Shown piece after piece: positions 11,199 through 22,202 of a stretch of 64,000 nt of DNA (position 1 is the stretch's first letter; every line of letters starts with the position of its first letter). The position numbers and the translations under genes were made by a program. The notes beneath the pieces were generated by a model. That model was not told where the DNA came from and did not search any database. It saw only the letters and a list, made by a program, of their open reading frames with translations. Source of the stretch: Glutinoglossum americanum (lineage: Eukaryota > Ascomycota > Geoglossomycetes > Geoglossales > Geoglossaceae); the NCBI GenBank assembly GCA_020080175.1, contig JAGHQL010000115.1, positions 21,867-85,866 of the forward strand. The letters run 5' to 3'.

Positions 11199-11612
11199 CT
11201 ACTTGTTCGAAGACCTCATGCTATTGACCAAATCCCGAGGGCCTTGGACCAAATCTCGAGGGCCATAGCCGCCGAAGAGCCATTCATTGCCATGACGGCC
11301 CACATCGCTGAACGTCCCCGAGTGTCTACTGCGATTCTGTTTGGGCGACGGAGGTGGCTGTGTGGGGGCAGTCCCGTCGGAGCTCGATGAACTTCGATGT
11401 TTCGGGCGGGGAGACTTGCTTGAGGTGCGAATTGGTAGGGAGCCCCACTTAGATTGGCGCTCAGGCGGGGAGGATGGCTCGTTCTGAGGTTCTTCGAAAT
11501 ATCCCATCGGAGGTGAGCCGAATGGCGAGAGGGGTGATCTTGGAGATGCCGAGCCCGTTGATTGGGGATGGGAAATCGGTCGGACAGTCGGGGACTTGGA
11601 ATTTCCTGACAT
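11199..11612 (-). CDS. Small Ser/Pro-rich fungal protein of unknown function
   Basis: A single exon of 137 residues from the ATG at 11612; the frame upstream to 11630 begins with TTG. The protein is disordered and phosphosite-rich: MSGNSKSPTVRP, then PRSPLSPFGSPPMGYFEEP, then SSKSPRPKHRSSSSSDG. It ends in a more structured segment, VGRHGNEWLFGG. From memory, a RHGN/D-WLFGG tail recurs in small uncharacterised proteins of filamentous ascomycetes, but I cannot name a family. The tail carries an in-frame 21-base tandem duplication that repeats GPRDLV. Codon use and frame integrity suggest a real gene. Function is unknown. Confidence 0.6.
   Translation of the reverse strand: MSGNSKSPTVRPISHPQSTGSASPRSPLSPFGSPPMGYFEEPQNEPSSPPERQSKWGSLPIRTSSKSPRPKHRSSSSSDGTAPTQPPPSPKQNRSRHSGTFSDVGRHGNEWLFGGYGPRDLVQGPRDLVNSMRSSNK
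11226..11267 (-). repeat. 21-base in-frame tandem duplication
   Basis: Units 11226-11246 and 11247-11267 differ at only a few bases (GACCAAATCCCGAGGGCC versus GACCAAATCTCGAGGGCC). On the minus strand they encode the repeated peptide GPRDLV near the C-terminus of the 137-residue protein. Confidence 0.9.
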
Positions 11613-13219
11613 GTTTGGTTGTGTATACAATAGGGATCAAGCAAAAGAATTGTTTATTGTCCGACCCTATAATGAGAAGACGACCGTGAGGAGGATATCA
11701 GAAGGAACGAAAACGGTGGGCTCTTGTGTTTTATCCTCTTCCCTCGGATCTGGCCTTTCCTCGAAGGACTCGACCCACGTCTAGAGGCTCTATACTACCT
11801 GGAAACGTGCATGGGAGGCGATCGGTGAGAGAAGGGTTTACCACAGGACCGGCATGGGCCAATCTGGGTTCGCTCCTACGTAAATGCCCCTCTATCCCGC
11901 AAAAGTTTCACCGCCGCCTGCGAAAGAGGCACCTGTGGACAAGGCTTGGGTGCATTATACCTGGCCTCTCCCGACCACCGTGATAGGGCGAGTCATCTCA
12001 AAGCAAGCAAAGCGAATGCGGGATAAGGTCTCGAGCCATCTAGCTTCTAGTACAAGGTCATGGCATGATAGATTTCCCCATTCCGTGAGTGCCGGACTGC
12101 ACATAAGGGAATTAAGTAAGAGCGGGGTATCTTCTCGCCGACCGATTATTCACCGGGAACACCAGAGGCTCTAACTCTGACTCGATCCCGCAGGGAATAA
12201 TTGGATCTTGCTGGTCGATTCGTGCGATTTACTTGCAGAAGGCCCGTCTCAGGTTCAGGTGAGAAGGATGGATGTAGCCTTATCGGCTACCTTCCGGTGC
12301 GCCGCCCATGTCCTTGTCGGTTTGCGGCGGTCATAGACTACCATTGACAAATTTCTCTAGGTGTTAGGCATGTGTTACGCGGTGTTGGTCATTCCTCGTA
12401 AAGTCCTACCCGAGGCCATGCGGCGCAAGAAAAGGACTGAACATCCTTGCTTCGAATCTATCCCATGTGATTGGCACGCAGGCGAACACAACCTCCATTA
12501 ACAAGTCAGCATTGACACATCATCGCACTCGAGGTCCTCAAAGGGAATATTCAGGACGACCTAACGACTCGTCAGCAGCAAATTACAACCAAGGAGAGCC
12601 CTATTCGAGGGCAACAGAACCGGACCAACTCCGCTTGCTTTTTCTGGTTGAGAATGTAAGGCTGACAAGTGAAATCGATTGGCAAGCCACAATGGTCACG
12701 AGGAAGTCCTGCGGCCGTTGCCTTCGTTGCCTTCAGTACTATGGTGGCCCGAGACCGGCTCGGCCCCCGCAGAAATCAATCAATCATAGCGACGACAAGT
12801 CGACTGTGTGAGGACTTGTTACCCTAACGAGATCCACAGGCGTAGAGAAGACGACAGCTTCCGTTGAATAACTTATTCGACGTATTGGGCTTGGATTGCA
12901 TCAGAGTGTACACCTTTACCAAGATAGATGTTGTAGTTGCGGTACCATAGACCGCAAGCTGATTGCGAATTAAAGCATGAAAAACTAGAAACCAACAAAG
13001 CACCACGTCCTACAGAGTAAGCCTTGACTCCCGGATACTGTATTGTACATCTCCCCACACCCACTACCCATCGCGGACAAGTCGATAGACAAACAAAACC
13101 CCCATCTTTGTGGTTACATCTCTGTAGATTAAGGATCTGATGAAAGTGTGAGTCACGGGACCCCACAAACCCGTCTTAAACGCCCCTTTTTGGCAAACCG
13201 ACCTCCCCCCTAATCCGCT
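11613..13219. other. Intergenic, no recognisable gene
   Basis: 1.6 kb between two minus-strand genes. Scattered frames of up to 114 codons show no family motif and no convincing start or splice context. Nothing else is seen. Confidence 0.5.
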
Positions 13220-14730
13220 TCAGAAACCACCACTATCTCTCCTCAGCATCTCCGCAACATCGTCATCTAGCCCTGCAAGCGCATCGTCACCGCCAAGGCC
13301 AGGGAAGTCATCTGCATCGTTCAGCTTCCTCTTCTTTGCGCTAGAACCATTAGCCTGGCTCCCAACAGCAGGTCGCCCGAACGGCATTGCCAGACTTGAA
13401 AGGAGATCCGATCCAGCAGCTGGAACAAACTGTTGCTGAGCTACAGGAGAGATTTTCGGGTTCTCTTCAAAGAAGTCCGATGCAGTGGCCCTTGGAGCAA
13501 AATTGGTCTGTGTTGGAGGGGTTCCAGTCGGGGTGAGTGCTTCCACGCTTGGCGCACGTTCTGTTTCTGAGGATATGGAATCTCGCGCTACTCGATTTGC
13601 AGCATTATCAGAACCAGGACTGCCATTAGCGTGAGATGAGGGTGATGCTTCTTCTGCAAGTCCACGCATGATACTATCTTCAACATCCCGCTTCTTCTGA
13701 TCGATTTCAGCTTTCCAGTTAGCTAGCTCCAAATGCTGGGCCTCGTCCTGGCTGAGGGCGTTTCGATTGACGTCTAGTAGTTTCTCTAACGCCTCTACCA
13801 ACGCACGGCGCGCTTTAATGCCTTCGGCCACTGCACCTTCGGCATTCGCCAGTGTCTTGAGTAGTCCACTTAGCCGCGCGGCATACACGGGGGGGGTGGG
13901 TAAGGTAGTGGAAGGGTCCGTGGTTTTCATATATTCTTGCTTCGCATTGTCAACGGCAGTCTTCGTGGACGAAGGGAGCTTGGTGACGGCGCCTTGAAGA
14001 GGAATTAAAGGTTGAATTTCCGGTGGTACCGAAGATGAGCCCAACGAAGAGCCGAACAAAGGCTTCCTATTCGATGAACGAGATTTATCCAAGTCTGGGC
14101 ATGACTATCAGCGCAACGTATGGTGCAGTTGGATGGAGGATTACCGTCAATACGGGTCTCGATGGCTTCTTGAATCGGAACCTCGAATATCTGACGTTGT
14201 CTCCAAACTTCGACAACGCGCCGGAGCTTTTGCTGTATTTCGTTCGTCGCACCTTTGTAGGCTACAGCGGTAGCTTCTGCAATAATCTAGAAAAATGAGC
14301 ATCGACGACCCCCTTACAGAGGTATTAAGGAGAGCATTTACCGGCGAGAACGCAACCAAAAAGTCGTCTTTGCGGCGGACCTTAGACTGTTGAGCAACCT
14401 CTATAAGGAAAAGAATCTCAGGTTAACAGATAGTCGCTTCCATTGGACAAAGGACGCGTTTCGATGCGCCAGGCCATACCATTTGCCAGGTAAATCAGAT
14501 TCAGTCTTTTGCTACTGCTAGAATCCTTCAGTCGTTGTATCCAGAGCTGCGCAGTGCGCTCTGCGTGTCTCCTGCAATAATAAACGTCGTAATCAGTCTT
14601 ATTCATAAATGATATCGAGTCCAGCTCCATACCTGTGAAACATCACCCATTGCGCAACGGTCACGATACTCTCTTGCGTCTCGTTAAGTGCCGAGAGCTT
14701 CGCAAGTACCGAGTCATCAGTGTACGCCAT
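13220..14730 (-). CDS. RTT103: Rtt103-like RNA polymerase II CTD-interacting protein
   Basis: Five exons: 14730-14633, 14571-14480, 14400-14342, 14286-14145 and 14094-13220, giving 421 residues. The N-terminal CID domain (~1-135) reads MAYTDDSVLAKLSALNETQE, then SIVTVAQWVMFHRRHAER, RLNLIYLANEVAQQSK and a RRVVEVWRQRQIF helix, all characteristic of Rtt103. A coiled coil with KAEIDQKKRDVEDSI follows. The tail is Ser/Pro-rich and ends with a basic KKRK and an acidic segment. Rtt103 binds Ser2-phosphorylated CTD and works with the Rat1 exonuclease in transcription termination and 3'-end processing in the nucleus. Family length and domain order fit. It shares a 444-base divergent promoter with clathrin light chain. 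Confidence 0.9.
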
Positions 14731-15174
14731 CCGCTACGTACGCTTGATTTGGTGCCGGTGCGCTCTTCTACGGGGAAGTCTCGGGGCGCTGGGACAATTG
14801 CAAAGCTGGCCGTGATTTGACTAATGAAACCGGACTAGACCAGCCGTTTGCGTAACTGAAATCCCTTCACCTGTTGATTTAAGCAGCCTGGGGTCTTAAG
14901 GACTGTTGGACGAGGTGGAGTTACAATTGTTCTAGGTACGGAAGAATATTGCTGATGAAATAAGACGCCAGTTTTGCAATGAGTTTTCAAAGAGCCGCTA
15001 ATTTTCCGATTGGCTGCGTTCGCTTACAAGGTAAAATAATTAACGATTTCACCCTGACAACTTTCACTTTATGTTCTTTAAGCAGCCGACTTCCATCAAC
15101 ACATTCAACTTCAACCTCAAGTACTTACAACCTCTTTGCAACGCTAACTATTCACGTTCATTCAGTTAGTCAAC
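14731..15174. promoter_or_regulatory. Shared divergent promoter RTT103/CLC1
   Basis: 444 bases lie between head-to-head start codons. An inverted CCAAT (ATTGG at 15009-15013) is present. A pyrimidine-rich leader (about 15050-15170) precedes the clathrin light chain ATG, as is common in ascomycete 5' leaders. Confidence 0.5.
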
Positions 15175-16170
15175 ATGGCTGATCGATTTCCGTCTATAGA
15201 GGAGTTAACAGCAGGTTTGGCCCACTCAGCTGGCTCGGTTCAAGGAATCGCCTGAGCTCCACGTTTTACTGACTTGATACCCATTATCTATAGGCCAATC
15301 GAGTCTCGGGCTCAACCCAGAAAATACTGCCGCTGGCGATTTTCTCTCGAGAGAGCAAGCAGCGCTAGGAGATGACGCTAGGCTTTTCGCATCCCCAAAT
15401 GACAATTACAAAAGCTCGACCGTTGAGGACGATGATGACGATCTTCTAGGCGGCGGTGGTATTGTCAGGGTTGAAAATGTGGGCGGAGAAGAGGTGACGG
15501 AATTCGAGAGCGCCTTTCCAATTATCGACCACGGCAACGAGGTTAGTCTATCTGTCAAGAACATACAACTCGACCAGTCGTGCAAACCAGATGGTTGTGT
15601 TTCACGAGGATAGTTGCTAATGGCATTCAAACACTCCTACAGCGAGTTGCACCTGGAGGCACGATTACTGGATCCAACGAGCCTTTCTTAACCGGACGAG
15701 CCATCACACCTTCATATAGTGTAACAGTCGAGGACGAGGAGGAACCAGAAATAATCAAGTAAGATACTCCCACAACTAGAACCCCACGTTCTGTCTAACA
15801 GAAGTCACCTTTTGCTAGGCAATGGCGTGAACGCCGTGATCTTGCCCTCCAAGCACGCGAAGAGAAATCCGCTCTTCGCAAAGCAGAGACCGTCAAAACC
15901 GCCCAGATAGCCCTCGACGATTTCTACGAGAACTACAATACCAAAAAGGACAAGACAATTGCTCAGACCCGCAAGGAAGCCGAGGACTTCCTTGCTAACC
16001 GCGAAGATACTGCTGCAGGAGGTACGAGCTGGGAACGCATCGCAAAGCTAGTGGATCTCAGCGGAAAGGGGGTTAAGGGCGGCGCCTCGGGAACCGTGAA
16101 GGAGCGGTTCAGGGAGCTGCTGCTTTCCTTAAGGAAGGATGAGAAGGCACCTGGTGCAACGGGATATTAG
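15175..16170 (+). CDS. CLC1: Clathrin light chain
   Basis: Four exons: 15175-15214, 15294-15541, 15643-15758 and 15819-16170, giving 251 residues. The start is MADRFPSIEELTAG. An acidic N-terminal half (DDDDDLLGGG; FPIIDHGNE; VEDEEEPEII) precedes a long heptad helix beginning QWRERRDLALQAREEKSALR, which in the family binds the clathrin heavy-chain hub. A C-terminal domain with GGTSWERIAKLVDLSGKG and ERFRELLLSLRKDE follows, typical of fungal light chains. It coats vesicles at the plasma membrane, trans-Golgi and endosomes. The four exon junctions change frame and all have GT..AG borders. Confidence 0.94.
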
Positions 16171-16828
16171 GTGTTTGTCCCGACGTCGCTAGGAACAGAG
16201 TTCCAAGGAATATGACAGAAACTATAACGAAGAAGTGGGGCTTAGATCCTGACCACGGTGACGTCAATCACCACATTCAAGCGCTTCCCATGGCTCACTT
16301 GAGGCAGAACGATTTGTTATGGACGGGGTTAGGCGGAAGGGAGGTGTTTTCCCCGGGAACTATCCCCCGACATTTGACGCTTCCTTGATGAATAATCTCT
16401 ATTTACCCCTCTGTAACTTTATATCCTCACGCAATTTTGCACAGAAAAAAGAGTTCAAAGATCTTGCTCATAAAAATGCTAATATAAGTAAAAAAAGCCT
16501 CACGTGCGTTTAATTTTACTTACAGGCAGGCCAAATGTGAATCCAAGATATTGGACACAGAAGAGCAACATTGGGTCTCACCTGGAATCGATGGGCTCAG
16601 AGATCTAGAGGTACCTCTCACCATTTACAGAAATAGTAGGTGTGCTCGTTTCCTCAAGACATGTGAAATTCTAAGTTAGGACGATACGCCCCTAACAAAG
16701 GAATAAGAACTGCCCCTGAACCGGACCCAAACTCCCGTAAAATGGACTGTCTAAACTACCGCACCAGACCCAGTCTAACCGTTGCCTTAAAATTAATTGT
16801 CTGCAAGCAATTCGACCTCACACATTCC
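16171..16828. other. Intergenic between convergent CLC1 and FUN26
   Basis: About 0.66 kb between facing stop codons; presumably two 3' untranslated regions. No gene is seen. Confidence 0.55.
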
Positions 16829-18355
16829 TCATAGAACAATACAGAAGCTCAACAAGCTCCCCGCCGATAACCCCACTACAAGAACAGTCGCCATAAACGC
16901 ACCTGCAGCCTCTCTCTCTTCCTCCTCAACCCACTTGTTTGCAGTAACCATGCTCCGGCTACCCACCCAGCCATTCGTAAAACCGAAACCCATCTGCACG
17001 ACCGCGAGGTAAAAGAGGTCACTGTTCACGGCGGCACCGCGGCCGCCGATGTTGCAGAGGAGATAGAGAGGGATGAAGGATAGACGGGCGAGGGAGAGGG
17101 CGAAGAGGACTATTGGGTGCGGAGAGGGGCGCGGGAAGAGAGTGGCGAGGCGGCCGAGGAGGTCACCAGCATTCCAGATAAGGATGGAAAGAGGGGTGAA
17201 TATTGAGGGATGGAAGAGGCGGGGAGAAGTAGATGGTGGATGGACGCTGAGAATGGCCTAACACGCAAGGGTAGGTGTTAGATATTTATAGTATATGCGA
17301 TCAGTGATGATAGAGATGAAGAGACACACCTGAGTAAAGACAGGAAAGACCATGGTAACACCAAAACATATAAATACCGCAGAAGCCAACCACCTCAGCT
17401 TCCCAAGTAGAGTCCACACAGGAACCACAACCTTACTCTCTTGCTGCTCATCTCCTAGAAGCCGTTTCGCCGCCTCACCGCGGGCGTGACACCTCCGCAT
17501 CAGAACCACAAATGCCGCCAGCGTAAACGTTGAAACCCCTGTCGCAGTCAAGAAATACCAGAATGCCGATCTAGATGAGCCTTGCGCGTGCAACACAACC
17601 TCCGACTCGTCCCTCTCGGGTACCGACAAAACGGACAGGATCTCTGGTTACAACGTGAGCCCAAATGCAGACAATAATCTGAGTGCGAGGTACGCACGAG
17701 CAACACAAGGAAGCACCCCTGCTATCGCCTGCCCCGTCATAATCCCCTGCGTATAGTCGTCCTCCCTAAACCCTGCCACATATGCAAAAACACCATTTTG
17801 ACACAGCCCGGTCCCCACGCTCGTCAAAAACACCATCGTCAAGACGTACCCCAGATACAGCCCCGGCGAGAGCTCACTACTAGTAGAAAGCGCTAGCAGA
17901 GTGAACACAATAATATTGATGAGTAACGACACCACGATCCGTTTCGGGTACGAGGCATTCGCCTGGAGCCGCGCGAGGATGAGCACAGAGCCTAGGTTCC
18001 CGACCGTGGAGACAGAGAGGATAGCGCTTTGGTAGTGGGCGAGGATCCAGGGATCAGCAGCAAAGCGGCTTTTAAAGTAGTTCGCTGCAGCAATGAACAT
18101 GTTCCTATTCCTATTAGATCCTAGCCCTCGCGAGGAGTTAGGGATGATCTCTATCCTATGAACTCACCATGCCCATAGCATAGACGCGCCCAGAAGCAGG
18201 AATATCGAATACTCTAGCCATGAGAACCCACTATCGTGCTTCATTTCGACTCTCTCACCATCGGGCCCAATAGTGCCTCCTTCGAGGGGCTCATATTCAG
18301 ACGCTGGTATCGACGGCCTTTGCCGTTGGAAGAAGCTTTGTATGCTCTCGATCAT
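16829..18355 (-). CDS. FUN26: Equilibrative nucleoside transporter (SLC29, Fun26 type)
   Basis: Four exons: 18355-18168, 18104-17698, 17643-17330 and 17257-16829, giving 445 residues. A cytosolic N-terminus with EYEPLEGG is followed by about ten to eleven hydrophobic helices. Helix 1 reads WLEYSIFLLLGASMLWAWNM, the family's helix-1 wording. GQAIAGVLPCVAQ marks helix 5. ILIWNAGDLLGRLATL carries the D..GR signature of helix 8, and MGFGFTNGWVGSRSMV matches helix 10. The family moves nucleosides and nucleobases by facilitated diffusion. The yeast member Fun26 is vacuolar, so an intracellular location is likely here. Length is typical. It is convergent with the clathrin light chain gene. Confidence 0.93.
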
Positions 18356-18958
18356 CTTCAGAGCATAATCAGCTAATCTAGCCGTCCGACTCCAAATACA
18401 GATGTTTCTCTTCGTGCCTCATCCGCTAGAGCGAATGCAAGCTTTACCGCATAGATCGTCTGTCTTCGAGATGTCGTCCGTTCACGTAACTCGGAGTTCC
18501 TCGGATGGGGGATGTATTGACAGGGATGTCCTAGCCGCGCGTCTGCACATTATATTGCTCTGAAAGTCAAAAACCGCGGGCCGCACTCCCTCATACAAAT
18601 TCATGTACGGCATCGCGACCTCATAACGTGACTGAATTTATCTGCTGGGTCGATGTCGTGCATATTCCATACTATCGCTTTCAGTCCGTGCTTGAGAAAA
18701 GCAATGGTGAAAACTTATACACATGATTTCGGGTTGTTCTACCTCTTTGCAATTGAAACAGTTCGATGGGCATTTCTGCGGCTTATGATTCGTTTATCCT
18801 TTGTGTTACAAGCTGTGCCCGAAAATCATTTTGGGGATTCTATCTATTATCATTTTCATATCGGGATCTCCTAAGGGCCCCAAATCGATGGCTACTTGTG
18901 TAGAACACATACATTTAAGTTCGAATGCTACAGGCATTTACACTAAATGATAAACCAA
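18356..18958. other. Intergenic, FUN26 promoter side
   Basis: About 0.6 kb holding the upstream region of FUN26 and ending at the MITE-like element. No gene is seen. Confidence 0.5.
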
Positions 18959-19312
18959 AGGGATAATTTCTTAGATACCATAACTTCTTATTTTATATAC
19001 TAGGATACCATAAAAAGTTTACTAGAATACCACACAAGTCAATATACAAAAATTACTAGTATCGCCAGTTGCTCTGAGGACCACAAATGCGCTATAGAGT
19101 ATATGATCGGAGAGCACACCCCGGAAACCACTGTTGTATCATGGCGCATTTGTTCGGGAGGAACTCCCATATCCCCGAGGACCAAGACTCCCATAACCAT
19201 TGGGCACGCCCCCAGAAAGCGGGCTGAAGTTCGAAATCTTGGTATTCTGGTAGACATTTTGTGGCATCCGAGTAAGTAAACGAAAAGTCGCGATATTCGA
19301 GAAATTATCCCT
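18959..19312. mobile_element. MITE-like element with ~80-base terminal inverted repeats, copy B
   Basis: The left end is AGGGATAATTTCTTAGATACC (18959 on). The right end, reverse complemented, is AGGGATAATTTCTCGAATATC. Similarity continues for about 80 bases to a shared AGAATACCA. Most mismatches are C/T or G/A, which fits repeat-induced point mutation. The interior (ACAACAGTGG/TTCCGGGG on the minus strand) matches copy A at 163-593. There is no coding sequence, and I could not make out a clear target-site duplication. Confidence 0.7.
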
Positions 19313-19925
19313 AAATAAAATCACTCGCTACAACAAACCAGCCCCCCTGCTTCAATCTAATACCTGATGTGAATAGTCATTGCTACAATACGCGTGAGGC
19401 CTGTCAAAAATATTGCTCGTCAAGTTTACGGTGTAAGGGCATGCTCGGAACCACAGCCAAGGGGGAGAAGGAGTGAGGATACCATAAGATGGACCGATAA
19501 ATATTAAGCAAATATTTTTGGTGGCGTTTCCTTTTTGGTGCCATCGATTGTTGCCACCATGTGATTATAGATTTTGGTAATTAAATCGGCAACGACTGGC
19601 ACTAAAATATGAGCATAATTAATCACCATCCTCTGCTTAGTTGGGATTTCTAGCTGACGTTAGGCACAAGGCTTGAGATTTTGTGATGTTGATTGTTGCT
19701 GGGGTAACAAGCGAAATCCACAAAATTCCTCTTTGGATAACTAGCTCTGACTGACCCTCCCCATCGAAACATAGAGTGGACTCCACATTCATAGTAGCTA
19801 ACCCAGGAGCCATTAGTAAGTAAGATAAAAAATCCCAGTCGTTCGATTCATGGCACATACACCCGAACGCAACCGGTCTGATAGATACCCAGTCAACGAG
19901 GCCTTCAATCTACTCAAATCTCACG
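19313..19925. other. Haspin upstream region
   Basis: Moderately A/T-rich upstream region of the haspin gene. No gene and no other structure is recognised. Confidence 0.5.
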
Positions 19926-22202
19926 ATGGAGGCTATACGAGATCGAAAGGCTCGAAAACAAAAGACTTATGGCAAATCAACCGCTAAGAAGGTCTTTTCA
20001 GCTGCTTTTGAGGAGCTGTCTCCAGGCAAAGACCTTTCGAGGAGACGGATAACCGCACTGACCGAGACGGTTGTTGATCCCCCTCGAGTACCCCTCAGTT
20101 CGCTCTCCACCAATTCCGCCGAACCCCCGAGTTCACCGCCGGCTACTGGATATCTTAGTGGCAAACTTTCAAACTCCCCTAAAGATAAAACTTGGCGAAA
20201 CGCGGGTCCTGTTGGATATAGCAAATCACGTCAGTTGACAGCGCTGAGGTCAAATAGTGGTGCTAGAGCTGGCGGATCTAACGGTAGCATTTCAGAGGCC
20301 CTAACAGGTAAAGATCAAAACCAAGGCCCAACTAGAGCTAGCAGGATACATCAGTTAGCACCCCGGGGTCAGAAGGGGGACATCGATGTCGATGAACTCA
20401 ACGATAGCCTTCCAAAGACCCCTATAACGAGTGCGAGCTACAAAGATACAAGCCTTGCCGGAGCTAGCAAAGCGCACCAGGCAGCGGCGCAAACCTGTCA
20501 GGAAAATACCCGTACCGACACAGCTAGCGACAACCTCCTGAAGCCCTCTGCAGAACCGGTTTTGCGGAGAGTGGGTCCAATTGGGTATAGCAAATCATTT
20601 CGTCAGGTAACGCGGAGGTTTAAGGATGCCGCTAGAGTTAATGAACTCAACGGTGGCCTTCTGAGGCCCTCAACAAGTACGGCCTACCGAGATCAGAGCT
20701 ATCGCGATGCCTATCCCTTACGGTGTCAGCTTTCCGCGACAGCCATTAGCCAGCAAAAAGGCAATACGAACAACCCAGTTCTTGCGAAAGATGAACGCTT
20801 AGCTAAGGATATCGGAAAGCCCAAGAAGAAACCAGCCTTGAAGAAGATCTCAACACGGGATAAAGAGTTGAATTCGTATGAAAACCAGCTTGCAAAACTT
20901 TGCAGTCTTTCAATCAACCCAAACGGACCCTTGGAATTCCAGGCTTGGGCAAACATAGCATCTCAGAAACTCACAGTTCTTAAGATTGCGGAGGCGTCTT
21001 ATGGTGAGGTCTATAGGTTACAGTCAAAATGTGAGAAGGAAATCGAGGCGGAGGATCGCCATAGCGTTGTCAAAGTAATTGCGATTCAGCCGTTTCGGAT
21101 GCCAAAAAATTCAAAGCTGAAGAAGAGCCAATTGAGTCCAATCAGTGAGATTATATCAGAGGTAGGGATTATGGATCGTATGGCTGATATTCCTGGCTTT
21201 GTTGTTTTTAAGGGTACGTCTCGCTCTAGCTTTTCTTGTATTGGGGTTGAACTTACATAAGCTAGGTCTACACGTTGTTAGAGGAAAGTTGGCTAAACAG
21301 TACGCTGATGCGTGGACTACTTACCATAATATCGATCCCACGAGATCTCTATTTCCAAACCCCAACAACAAGAGCACTTATTCAAACGACCAACTTTGGG
21401 CAATCATTGAGATGGAAGACGCAGGAGATGAGCTTTCTGATGTCCCCATGAACACATTTACTGAGGCTTGGGATATCTTCTGGGGAGTCGCTCTAGCGTT
21501 GGCCAAGGGGGAAGACATGGCTAGATTCGAGCATCGGGACCTGCATACAGGAAATGTGTGCGTCTCAAGATCGAACCCTTCCACTAAGTTAAATCCTTCC
21601 CCAACACCTACATCGTCTCCCAGGAAATTTGGGCTCTCTGGGTTTGCAACTACGATCATCGATTACACCCTCTCACGCGCCGACACAGACGAGCCTCGTG
21701 TCAGCGCTGGGGATAGCCAGAGCCGAGTAATATTCACCGACCTGGATAGGGACAAAGCCTTATTTGAGGCGGAGGGGGACTACCAGTACGATATTTATCG
21801 AATGTACGTTTACCGTCCAACAATACCTCAACCTTTGCCATATACACCTGGACTGACATTCCACCTCATAGGATGCGTTCGTCGATTTACCACACCTATT
21901 ATCCTGACACCCTCAATATTTGGCGGAATTACCACCCGCTGACCAATGTTTACTGGCTGCATCATCTTGTTGTGGTGCTTCTAGGAAAACTCGATATTTC
22001 TCAAAACGAGAGGACGGAATCCGGGCAAAATAATGCTATAGAATCCTTTGGCCCGGAGGGAACTTTTCATAGTGATTTTCTGGAGCTGGAGCATTTGGTC
22101 AACCCTAAGGGTGATGGGAAATTTACAACGGCTGGGGAAATTGTGGCGTGGGCGTTGGACAATAAATGGCTGAAGCCAGCGGATATTGATAATGTCGTTT
22201 GA
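19926..22202 (+). CDS. Haspin-like histone H3 Thr3 kinase
   Basis: Three exons: 19926-21213, 21266-21803 and 21872-22202, giving 718 residues. The first ~330 residues are basic and disordered (MEAIRDRKARKQKTYGK) and contain two related GPVGYSKSRQ / GPIGYSKSFRQ motifs (~95 and ~220). The C-terminal half is the atypical kinase fold of haspin: EASYGEVYRL, VVKVIAI with the probable ATP-site Lys, ISEVGIMDRM, VRGKLAKQYADAW, HRDLHTGN with the catalytic Asp (~521), and IIDYTLSR (~562) in place of DFG. DIYRMMRSS spans the last junction. Haspin is nuclear, phosphorylates histone H3 Thr3 in mitosis and recruits the chromosomal passenger complex. All key catalytic motifs are intact. Confidence 0.93.

Noticed and set aside
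12467-12811. 114-codon plus-strand frame
   Set aside because: No recognisable domain and no start or splice context; treated as a chance frame.
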